Part shown: positions 1 through 5,708 of the stretch, in pieces
Layout: every line of letters begins with the position of its first letter
How positions within the stretch are numbered: the stretch's first letter is position 1
Assembly: GCA_964502465.1 (NCBI GenBank)
Contig: CAZCWX010000053.1
Span: forward strand, 1-14,025
Source of the DNA: CAZCWX01 sp964502465
GTDB taxonomy: Bacteria; Desulfobacterota; Binatia; Bin18
Length of the DNA: 14,025 bases
Direction of reading: 5' to 3'
The notes under the pieces: generated by a model
Told to the model about the DNA's origin: nothing
Database searches by the model: none
Seen by the model: only the letters and a program-made list of their open reading frames with translations
Translations under genes and position numbers: made by a program

Positions 1-480
1 GAAATGGCCGGTCAGAATGAGGGCTCCAGTGGGCTGCACTTGTGTGGTGAGTACTTGCCACTGGGCGAAATCGGTAAAAGAGATCCGTTCGCTGATGTTG
101 TCGTGCGTAAGCGTGTGCATATGGCAAAATTCTGCGATCAAGCGGCCGAGATTGCGCAGGCTTTCTCGTAGGATCTTGCGGTGTTCCCCAGCGCTTTTGT
201 GCGGAAACGCGAGTGCCAGGTTCAGCAGCCCAACACGGCGGTGAGGGCGGTCGAGTATATACAGCAACCATCCCACCACCTCTCCGAGTCGAAAGGCGAT
301 ACAAAAAGGTAGGCAACGAAAAAGAGAAAAACAAGAGAAAAAAAGCATGTACTCGACGCGCGCGACCGTGCGGCTTTTCTCGCGTGCTGGGCGGATAATT
401 TTTCTCCGCCGAACTGGAGGAGCCGCAGGAGCAGGTTGGGAAACAGGCTCAGCAGAGGAAGGGGTGCCTTCAACAACCAC
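1..480 (-). CDS. LpxL/HtrB-family lipid A acyltransferase, N-terminal part (runs off left edge)
   Basis: Reverse-strand reading frame open to the left edge; about 160 codons are visible. The family transfers an acyl chain from acyl-ACP to a lipid A precursor at the inner membrane. Seen: a hydrophobic N-terminal segment (from about residue 45, VEYMLFF onward), then RLGEVVGWLLYILDRPHRR, NLALAFP, a RESLRNLGRLIAEF helix, and LILTGHF at the very edge, where the His begins the family's HX4(D/E) catalytic motif. The start is uncertain. The usual-looking ATG at 348-346 would give a 116-residue fragment, but the frame stays open and protein-like upstream (RRRKIIRPAREK), with GTG at 480-478 about 11 nt after an AGGA. 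I prefer GTG 480, which adds a Pro/Ala-rich, basic tail of about 44 residues. It lies 31 nt downstream of the ferritin-like gene, probably in one operon. Family call firm; exact acyl specificity unknown. Confidence 0.8.
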   Translation of the reverse strand, partial: MVVEGTPSSAEPVSQPAPAAPPVRRRKIIRPAREKSRTVARVEYMLFFSCFSLFRCLPFCIAFRLGEVVGWLLYILDRPHRRVGLLNLALAFPHKSAGEHRKILRESLRNLGRLIAEFCHMHTLTHDNISERISFTDFAQWQVLTTQVQPTGALILTGHF

Positions 481-511
481 TCTTGGAGTTTTCCTACTAG
501 CCAAGATAGGG

Positions 512-1087
512 CTACGCACTTACAGTGGGGTCATCAGAGAAAGAGAAGCCGAAAGCCTCACGTTCTTTGGCTATCAAGTCGGCAACAACCTTCCGATCAA
601 TCTCTCGGTAGCGTTCGAGCGCTGCTAACGCTTTGTCTTCTCCACCGTTGGCAAGGGCCAACTCTTTGAGCTTATTCTTGATCCAACCAATGTGCCATTT
701 CTCATCTTTTGTGACTTCGTGCAGGATGTGAAGAGTTTCAGGGTCGACGTCCGGTCGTCGTGCGTGTTCGAGGTAGCGGCGCTGGGCACGCTCCTCTACC
801 ACTACCGTGAGCGCGAACAGGTCAATCAGGGTCTTAGGAATACCGATTTCCTGGCCAAGTCGGGTCTGGTAGCCATCGGCGACACGGACTGGTGCCGCGC
901 CGAGGTCCGCAATTCTTTTCGTCCAGAGCCAAGCGTGCCGCGTTTCGTCTGCAAGATGTTTGGAGAGTTTCACCTGGGTTTCACTGTCATCGACGCGCAT
1001 GATGAGTTTAAGCAGCAAGGTCGAGCCCCGCAGTTCTCCGTCGCGGTAGTAGCTATACAAATGAATGATCCGTGGATCTACTGACAT
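512..1087 (-). CDS. Ferritin-like diiron protein
   Basis: 191 residues. A four-helix ferritin-like protein carrying a full carboxylate-bridged diiron ligand set: E18 (in GELRGS), E48xxH51 (in DETRH), E98/E99 (in VVEER) and E129xxH132 (in KDEKWH). That is the E...ExxH...E...ExxH pattern of rubrerythrins, bacterioferritins and diiron oxidases/hydroxylases. There is no rubredoxin-type Cys motif and no signal peptide, so it is cytosolic. Its length suits a stand-alone domain. ATG 1087 is chosen over GTG 1090 because GGAGGA (1096-1101) sits 8 nt from the ATG but only 5 nt from the GTG. The acyltransferase gene follows 31 nt later, so co-transcription is likely. It could be an iron or peroxide-handling protein, or an oxygen-activating enzyme acting on a lipid or tRNA-like substrate (MiaE shares the fold). 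The sequence does not decide between these. Confidence 0.8.
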   Translation of the reverse strand: MSVDPRIIHLYSYYRDGELRGSTLLLKLIMRVDDSETQVKLSKHLADETRHAWLWTKRIADLGAAPVRVADGYQTRLGQEIGIPKTLIDLFALTVVVEERAQRRYLEHARRPDVDPETLHILHEVTKDEKWHIGWIKNKLKELALANGGEDKALAALERYREIDRKVVADLIAKEREAFGFSFSDDPTVSA

Positions 1088-1095
1088 CACACCTA

Positions 1096-1101
1096 TCCTC
1101 C
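1096..1101 (-). promoter_or_regulatory. Ribosome binding site deciding the start of the ferritin-like gene
   Basis: GGAGGA on the reverse strand, 8 nt before ATG 1087 and only 5 nt before the alternative GTG 1090. The spacing favours the ATG. Confidence 0.7.
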
Positions 1102-1172
1102 ACCAAAAAGTAGATGCACGGATGCCCTTCCCCTCAAGAGGCTTTTTCCGTCCATCTGAAGTTCGCTACCCT

Positions 1173-1200
1173 AATATAAGGAACCTACACAGAAAAGCAA
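1173..1200 (-). promoter_or_regulatory. Candidate sigma-70-type promoter for the ferritin-like/acyltransferase operon
   Basis: On the reverse strand TTGCTT (1200-1195) and TATATT (1178-1173, 5 of 6 matches to TATAAT) are separated by 16 nt. This would start transcription about 75-80 nt upstream of ATG 1087. Pattern match only. Confidence 0.4.
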
Positions 1201-1211
1201 CGACCCTAACA

Positions 1212-1243
1212 AAAAGCTAAACTGTGGCAAATACTTAGCTTTT
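1212..1243. promoter_or_regulatory. 9-bp inverted repeat between divergent promoters (candidate operator)
   Basis: AAAAGCTAA (1212-1220) and its exact complement TTAGCTTTT (1235-1243) flank a 14-nt spacer. It sits just upstream of the reverse -35 candidate (1195-1200) and about 32 bp upstream of the forward -35 candidate (1276-1281), where a regulator could act on both genes. The AT-rich stem is weak for a terminator, and no gene ends nearby that needs one. Operator function is inference. Confidence 0.4.
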
Positions 1244-1275
1244 CATTGCCCAGGGAATTGCTGCACGACTCAGGT

Positions 1276-1304
1276 TTGACACTCGCGTCCTAACAGACTA
1301 TGAC
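1276..1304 (+). promoter_or_regulatory. Candidate sigma-70-type promoter for the lipoprotein operon
   Basis: TTGACA (1276-1281), a perfect -35 consensus, then a 17-nt spacer and TATGAC (1299-1304, 4 of 6). The expected start point near 1311 leaves a leader of about 38 nt before ATG 1349. Pattern match only. Confidence 0.5.
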
Positions 1305-1335
1305 CGGCTGGTAGCATATAAAGAAAGGGGGAACG

Positions 1336-1379
1336 GGAGAAACGGAAAATGGGGGAAACGAAGATGGGGAAACGGAGAA
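1336..1379 (+). repeat. Imperfect 15-16-bp direct repeats at the lipoprotein start
   Basis: Three adjacent similar units of the pattern GGGRGAAACGGARAAT/GGGGGAAACGAAGAT/GGGGAAACGGAGAAG span the RBS, ATG 1349 and ATG 1364. They look like non-coding stutter sequence captured into the leader, which is why the annotated N-terminus is uncertain. Confidence 0.55.
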
Positions 1380-2455
1380 GCATCGATCATTACTCTACAC
1401 GTTCTGTTATGGGTCTGAACCGTATGCGCCTGAACGCCTTAGCCTTAAATTTCATTTCATTCCGAGGGCCGAGGGCCGAGGGCCGACTGCTGACCGCGTT
1501 GATTGTTGTACTCCTCATGACTCTCCTCGGGTGCCAAAGAAAAACAGAACAGGCGCTCGTCGGTCAACCAGATGGGCCGTATCGGTTGGCGTTGTCTCTG
1601 TCGCCTCCCCAGCCGCATGTCGGCCAAGAAACTTCGTTGACGTATCGCATCACCGACGTGAAAACTCGACAGCCTCTGCGTGATCTGCAAGTCTTACACG
1701 AGCGGGCCTTGCACACGTTCATTGTCAGTCGCGATTTTCAGACGTTTACCCATACGCACCACGAAGACTTTTTTCCTTTGACCGCGCAGGATCTTGCTGA
1801 TGCCACGTTTCACTATCCCCATGTTTTCCCTGCTGCGGGAGAGTATCTGATTGCTGGCGAATTTACTTACAAGGATCGGAGCTGGACGAAACAATTTACC
1901 ATTATGGTCGCCGGTGAGGTGGCCCAGGGCCGTCCTGAAACAGATTTGCGCCGGAAGAAAAAGTTTGGCTCCTACCAGGTGTCGCTGACAACTTCGCCCG
2001 ATCCGCCGGTCGCTGGACATGATGCTGAGTTGGTCACTCACTTAATGCGAGACGGCATGCCAGTCACGGACCTTGGACTCTACCTGGGTACTGAGGTACA
2101 TATGGCAGCCTGGCGGCTCGATGGTGAACACTTTGGTCACCAACATACCTATACCCCGGAGATGGCAGCGATGATGGCGATGATGCGTGACCATACGAGT
2201 GATCCTGATCACATGGCAAAAATGATGGTGCAGATGATGAGCGGCCCTACCCAACAGGTGTACATTGGGCCTGAACTACCGGTTCATCATGTTTTCCCTA
2301 CACCTGGCATCTACGTGCTTTTCTTCGAATGTGCTCCAGGGGGAACTCCGCTCGTTGCTGATTTTATGGTCGAAGTCGCTGAGTATAGTGAAGGAGCTGA
2401 CACTACAGTGCACTCTATTGTCGCTCCTCATCATTCTTCTGGTTTTGCCTCATGA
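1349..2455 (+). CDS. His/Met-rich lipoprotein with duplicated metal-binding-type domain
   Basis: 368 residues. A hydrophobic stretch at about 47-60 ends in the lipobox LLGC with Cys62, so it should be a lipid-anchored envelope protein. Two beta-rich domains follow (about 76-188 and 206-344) and repeat each other in register. H122, D129, F133, H135 and H137 of the first match H251, D258, F262, H264 and H266 of the second, and PHVFPAAGEY (157-166) matches HHVFPTPGIY (313-322). The second domain has an extra loop of about 27 residues (roughly 271-297) with ten Met and two His. This is typical of secreted heavy-metal/copper-binding proteins, so periplasmic copper or other metal binding is inferred. 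ATG 1349 has GGGAG 9 nt upstream. The leader before Cys62 is long and encoded by short repeats, so ATGs at 1364, 1410 or 1425 remain possible. Its stop overlaps the next start. Confidence 0.75.
   Translation: MGETKMGKRRSIDHYSTRSVMGLNRMRLNALALNFISFRGPRAEGRLLTALIVVLLMTLLGCQRKTEQALVGQPDGPYRLALSLSPPQPHVGQETSLTYRITDVKTRQPLRDLQVLHERALHTFIVSRDFQTFTHTHHEDFFPLTAQDLADATFHYPHVFPAAGEYLIAGEFTYKDRSWTKQFTIMVAGEVAQGRPETDLRRKKKFGSYQVSLTTSPDPPVAGHDAELVTHLMRDGMPVTDLGLYLGTEVHMAAWRLDGEHFGHQHTYTPEMAAMMAMMRDHTSDPDHMAKMMVQMMSGPTQQVYIGPELPVHHVFPTPGIYVLFFECAPGGTPLVADFMVEVAEYSEGADTTVHSIVAPHHSSGFAS
1462..1486 (+). repeat. Heptanucleotide tandem repeat (CCGAGGG, 3.6 copies) inside the lipoprotein leader
   Basis: Three perfect copies of CCGAGGG (1462-1482) plus CCGA, directly before the codons of the signal-peptide hydrophobic core. 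The unit length is not a multiple of three, so gain or loss of one copy would shift the frame ahead of the lipobox. Confidence 0.9.
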
Positions 2456-3054
2456 ACTCCTGGATTTTTGTTCTTCCATGGATCGGGTCCCTGCTGATTG
2501 CCCCGGTGCTCGCGCTGGCCGGACACGGGTTCATAACGACCTTCGGCAACATCGAATGGCTTCCCGAGCCCGGTCGGACACCGGACAGTGCATGGTACCA
2601 AATAGATACCTGGCAGGAGGAAGGACAACTGCTGATCACGCGTGCTCCCGAAGAAAAAATCCGCCTGTGCTTAACTTTCGCGCGTGAGAAGCTCGCTGAG
2701 TTGGCAGCGATGGTGACGAGTGAGAATCCGCATGCCGCCGAGATCGCCGCGGACCGTTATCAATTCTATATTGATCGGGCCCGACACACCCTCGACCATG
2801 ATCTTGCCGAGAAAGAACCAATGGCTGAGGTCATGGCCAACGCGTTGCTGGAACACCAATATATCCTGTCTGTTATTTATGAAGAGCTGCCGACTGAGAC
2901 CCGTGCGATTGTGCCGCACGTTATTGCCATGGGGCAGGAACAGTATGCCCAGGTCTCTGGTCTCTTATCACCCAAGAAGAAGGGAGCACTATTCTTTAAG
3001 GAGGAAGAAGTACGGTGGTCTGTGCAAATGGCCACTCGTGCTGAGAGTCAGTAG
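2452..3054 (+). CDS. Exported DUF5667-like protein
   Basis: 200 residues. Residues 1-23 form a signal peptide (hydrophobic core, ending ALA before Gly24). The mature part resembles DUF5667-type domains: a TPDSAWYQIDTWQEEGQL segment at 43-60, then EEKIRLCLTFAREKLAELAAM and further long helices to about 155, rich in Glu, Lys and Ala. Function is unknown; the family occurs in envelope or exported helical proteins. No catalytic motif or second membrane segment is visible. The start codon overlaps the upstream stop as ATGA, so translation is probably coupled to the lipoprotein and the two may act together at the envelope. The C-terminus (KKKGALFFKEEEVRW) is strongly charged. Export and coupling are well supported; the domain name is recognised by pattern only. 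Confidence 0.7.
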   Translation: MNSWIFVLPWIGSLLIAPVLALAGHGFITTFGNIEWLPEPGRTPDSAWYQIDTWQEEGQLLITRAPEEKIRLCLTFAREKLAELAAMVTSENPHAAEIAADRYQFYIDRARHTLDHDLAEKEPMAEVMANALLEHQYILSVIYEELPTETRAIVPHVIAMGQEQYAQVSGLLSPKKKGALFFKEEEVRWSVQMATRAESQ

Positions 3055-3083
3055 TCAGCATACAGTAGCACCCAATGAGAAAG

Positions 3084-3106
3084 GGATAGGCATAGTCTGC
3101 CTATCC
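3084..3106 (+). promoter_or_regulatory. Hairpin in the leader of the Smr-domain gene
   Basis: GGATAGGCA (3084-3092) pairs perfectly with TGCCTATCC (3098-3106) around a 5-nt loop, and its right arm ends 6 nt before the AAGGAGG of the next gene (3113-3119). No T-run follows, so it is not a typical intrinsic terminator. It may influence mRNA stability or partly separate expression of the Smr gene from the two genes upstream. Confidence 0.5.
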
Positions 3107-3129
3107 TCTGACAAGGAGGCAGGAAGCTC

Positions 3130-3492
3130 ATGCCACGTTCCTCTCTGACCTCTCCACCAGCCCAACCTGAGCAAGACGCTGACACCGACCTCCCGTTTCC
3201 TGATCCGATCGTCTTGCCGATCGAGGATGTCATCGATCTCCATCCTTTTCAGCCGCACGAAATTCGCAGTGTGGTTGAAGAATATCTCCAAGCCTGCTGT
3301 GCGGCTGGCTTCACTGCTGTGCGGCTGATCCATGGCAAAGGAAAAGGCGTGCAGCGTGACAGTATCCGTGCGCTGCTAGCCCGACTGCCGTATGTGCACG
3401 CGTTTCACAACGCCCCACCCGAAGCCGGTGGCTGGGGGGCAACCGTGGTGGTGCTCGACGCAGATCTTGCAAATCCCCAGAGAAACGAGTAA
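3130..3492 (+). CDS. Small Smr-domain protein (putative nuclease)
   Basis: 120 residues. A stand-alone Smr domain, related to the C-terminal domain of MutS2, covers about 33-110: VIDLHPF with the conserved DLH (36-38), a helix, VRLIHGKGKGV with HGKG (68-71), and GGWGATVVV (100-108). Smr proteins are nucleic acid-binding and often nick or cut DNA or RNA. The first 30 residues are Pro/Asp-rich and probably disordered. AAGGAGG lies 10 nt before ATG 3130. It follows the DUF5667-like gene by 75 nt with a hairpin between, so it may share the transcript. A functional tie to the envelope genes upstream is not evident. Domain call is firm; substrate unknown. Confidence 0.88.
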   Translation: MPRSSLTSPPAQPEQDADTDLPFPDPIVLPIEDVIDLHPFQPHEIRSVVEEYLQACCAAGFTAVRLIHGKGKGVQRDSIRALLARLPYVHAFHNAPPEAGGWGATVVVLDADLANPQRNE

Positions 3493-3545
3493 GCCCCTAA
3501 AAAAGGTGAGAAAAACTGCCTGATAGCCAACTTCGAGGAGGCACC

Positions 3546-4780
3546 ATGAAATTTAACTGGTTCCACCTAATGCCGTACCGCTATTTGCCAGACAACTTCA
3601 AGGAAGCGTACCCCAGCGTGTGGGTCAATATCCCCCCAGTGCTCTGTACGATCCGGAAAAGGGTCACTGACTGTATAACGATTATCTCGATGAGTTGGAA
3701 TTCGCCGATCGTATGGGGTTCGACGGCATCTGCGTCAACGAACACCACCAGAATGGCTATGGTCTGATGCCCTCGCCAAACATCATAGCCGCGGCGATGG
3801 TCCGTCGCACTTCGCGGGCGGCCATTGTCGTCATGGGGAATAGCATCGTGCTCTACAATCCACCTGTCCGCGTGGCCGAAGAGTTTGCCATGCTTGACGT
3901 CATGAGTGGGGGGCGGCTCGTGGCGGGTTTCCCGGTCGGCACTTCCATGGATTCGAACTATTGCTATGGTCAGACCCCGGCGACGTTACGTGACAAATAT
4001 CGAGAAGCGCACGACCTGATCATGCAAGCCTGGACCCGCCCAGAACCCTTTGCCTTTAATGGCAAATATACCCAATTGCGTTACGTCAACGTCTGGCCAC
4101 GCCCCTTACAAAAGCCGCATCCACCGATTTGGATTCCAGGCGGTGGGTCGATCGAGACCTGGGACTTCTGCGCTGATTTTGATTACAACTATTCGTACCT
4201 GAGCTATTTTGGCTACAAACGTGCTGCCCAGGTGATGAAGGGTTTTTGGGAGGTGATCGACAAGAAAGGTCGGGACAACAATCCCTATCGCGCTGGCTTT
4301 GCCCAAGTCGTAGCGGTGGCGGAGACCGATGCCCTGGCGGAGAAAGAGTACGCTCCGCACCTTGACTACTTTTTCAACCGCTGCTTGCATGTCTCTGATA
4401 GTTTCGCCGATGCGCCAGGCTATCGCACGTTGAAGACCGTAGAGGCGGGCTTGAAGGCGCAAGTCGGTTCCCTGGCCGACATGCTTCGCCAAGGGCTTAC
4501 CTGGAAACAGTTGGTGGACTTAGGCTTCATTATCGCTGGCTCTCCAGCCACCGTGCGTGAACAATTGCGCGAAGCGTTGAAAAGCCTGCATGTCGGTCAA
4601 CTCATGATCTTGCAACACTTCGGTAATATCCCTCATGAGTTGACGCTCAAAAATACCCAGCTCTTCGCTCAGGAAGTCATGCCCCATATGAAAGACCTGT
4701 GGTCCGAGTGGGAAGATCGCTGGTGGCCGAAACCGATGGCCGAGACCGCGCAGACCCGCCAGGCCGCGCAAGCGTTGTGA
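3546..4780 (+). pseudogene. LLM-class flavin-dependent oxidoreductase, disrupted by a frameshift and a stop codon
   Basis: The start is good: GAGGAGG precedes ATG 3546 and MKFNWFHLMPYRYLPDNF is a typical family N-terminus. The frame is then lost at the six-C run 3632-3637; one more C would restore it and continue as SALYDPEKGH. The restored frame meets TGA at 3668-3670, where CGA (Arg) would fit, then reads LYNDYLDELEFADRMGFDG and stays open to 4780. That downstream part (about 370 codons) has the bacterial luciferase-like TIM-barrel features: GFDGICVNEHHQNGYGLMPSPN, NSIVLYNPP, GGRLVAGFPVGTS, PPIWIPGGG. The family uses reduced FMN or F420 for monooxygenation or oxidoreduction of small organic substrates. 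The repaired product would be about 411 residues, a normal length. Two lesions within 40 bp argue against a single sequencing error. No ATG/GTG start with an RBS opens the downstream frame. The iron enzyme gene follows. Confidence 0.8.
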
Positions 4781-4822
4781 GGGGAACAGCGATGAATGCC
4801 AACCGATGCACGACGACAAAAA

Positions 4823-4829
4823 AAGGAGG
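4823..4829 (+). promoter_or_regulatory. Ribosome binding site deciding the start of the iron redox enzyme gene
   Basis: AAGGAGG 7 nt before ATG 4837. It is stronger and better placed than the GAGGGGA upstream of the in-frame ATG 4792, so ATG 4837 is preferred. Confidence 0.7.
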
Positions 4830-4836
4830 GACACTC

Positions 4837-5577
4837 ATGCAGACAACTGACACCTTTGTCCAGGACCTACGGGTCTACATCAAAAGAGAGGATGAGCAGC
4901 CACTGCTGGGACCAAGTTTCTACAAGGCCGTGCTCAATGGCGAGTTATCGCGTGAACAACTCAAGAAATGGGCCCTCAACCTCTTCTATGTGACAGGTCA
5001 ACACATCCGCGCTTTTGGCGGGATTTTTCTCAATACTGGCTTGGGGCCGCTCGATCAGAAAATCCGTCGTCACATTGTCGAAAATCTGATTGACGAAGAG
5101 ACGATCATGGGCCGCGGCGATGACGCACACTGGATGCTGTCGATGCGTCTGGCGAAAGCCTTGGGCGCAACCGACGAAGAAATCTTACACCCAGTGGTGG
5201 CAAAGGAGGCGGTGGAGTATGTGACCTGGGTGATTGAACTTGGTCGCAAGGAATATAGTCTGGTGACATTAGCGGCGATGTCGCTTGGCGGCGAGACCCG
5301 GAGCGATAGTTCGATGCGCGGGTTTGTCAAAGCCTTGCGAGACCACTATAACTTGAGTAAAGAAGAGCTGGGTTTCTTCTATGCCCATATGGGTGAAGCC
5401 GAGGCGCATGGCGAGCCGGTATTCGACATGGTGCAAGAGTATGCCACGACAGAGGAACGGCAGCAAAAGATTCGTGAAAATATCAAGATCTGGTGCGAAA
5501 AGTTCAGTGCTGCCCAAGAGGGGGGATATCGAGTCGCCATGGGGCTAGACCAAGGGGTGCAAGTCCATTTGACGTAA
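4837..5577 (+). CDS. Iron-containing redox enzyme, heme-oxygenase-like fold (TenA/PqqC/CADD type)
   Basis: 246 residues, all-helical, cytosolic, no signal peptide. It resembles the 'iron-containing redox enzyme' group of heme-oxygenase-like diiron oxidases: LKKWALNLFYVTGQHIRAFGG (helix, 42-62), NLIDEETIMGRGDDAHWML (E87/E88 and H98), GGETRSD (E153), and FFYAHMGEAEAHGEPVF with H184 and H191 seven residues apart and E187/E189 between. Relatives use O2 at non-heme iron to oxidise or cleave small substrates, as in pyrroloquinoline quinone, para-aminobenzoate or N-oxygenation pathways. Which of these applies is not visible. The gene follows the broken flavin oxidoreductase by 56 nt, implying a former two-enzyme oxidative unit. 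The alternative start ATG 4792 would add 15 residues. A terminator-like hairpin follows the stop. Confidence 0.8.
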   Translation: MQTTDTFVQDLRVYIKREDEQPLLGPSFYKAVLNGELSREQLKKWALNLFYVTGQHIRAFGGIFLNTGLGPLDQKIRRHIVENLIDEETIMGRGDDAHWMLSMRLAKALGATDEEILHPVVAKEAVEYVTWVIELGRKEYSLVTLAAMSLGGETRSDSSMRGFVKALRDHYNLSKEELGFFYAHMGEAEAHGEPVFDMVQEYATTEERQQKIRENIKIWCEKFSAAQEGGYRVAMGLDQGVQVHLT

Positions 5578-5588
5578 TGAGGAGTAAA

Positions 5589-5625
5589 GCAGGTGGGCAG
5601 TGTCCACCCTGCAGCTTAATTTTTA
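5589..5625 (+). terminator. Probable intrinsic terminator after the iron redox enzyme gene
   Basis: A GC-rich hairpin with arms GCAGGTGG and CCACCCTGC (one bulged C) from 5589 to 5612 is followed by CTTAATTTTTATT. It would at least partly separate the amidohydrolase gene from the genes upstream. Confidence 0.55.
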
Positions 5626-5708
5626 TTGGCAGATTTACAACAGGCCTGTAGGAACGACTGAAGTTGCTACTACAACAGGAGCCCACAACCGATAAGGAGG
5701 GGTAACCA

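Noticed and set aside
692..1084. Plus-strand frame of 130 codons opposite the ferritin-like gene
   Set aside because: It is antisense to a gene with a complete diiron motif set and has no family features of its own.
3045..3070. CAGTAGTCAGCATACAGTA as a tandem repeat or CRISPR-like unit
   Set aside because: Only loose similarity between units, no spacer structure and no second copy.
3632..3638. Programmed -1 frameshift at C CCC CCA
   Set aside because: The heptamer is in the right phase, but the shifted frame meets TGA about 30 nt later, so slippage cannot yield the full protein.
3668..3670. TGA in the flavin oxidoreductase as a selenocysteine or reassigned codon
   Set aside because: The family context calls for Arg, not Cys/Sec, no selenocysteine stem-loop is evident, and the other genes use TGA only as stop. 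A nonsense mutation (or base error) is simpler.
4699..4836. Extended 292-residue version of the iron redox enzyme
   Set aside because: It would overlap the 3' end of the preceding gene by over 80 bp, the added residues look unrelated to the family, and AAGGAGG marks ATG 4837.
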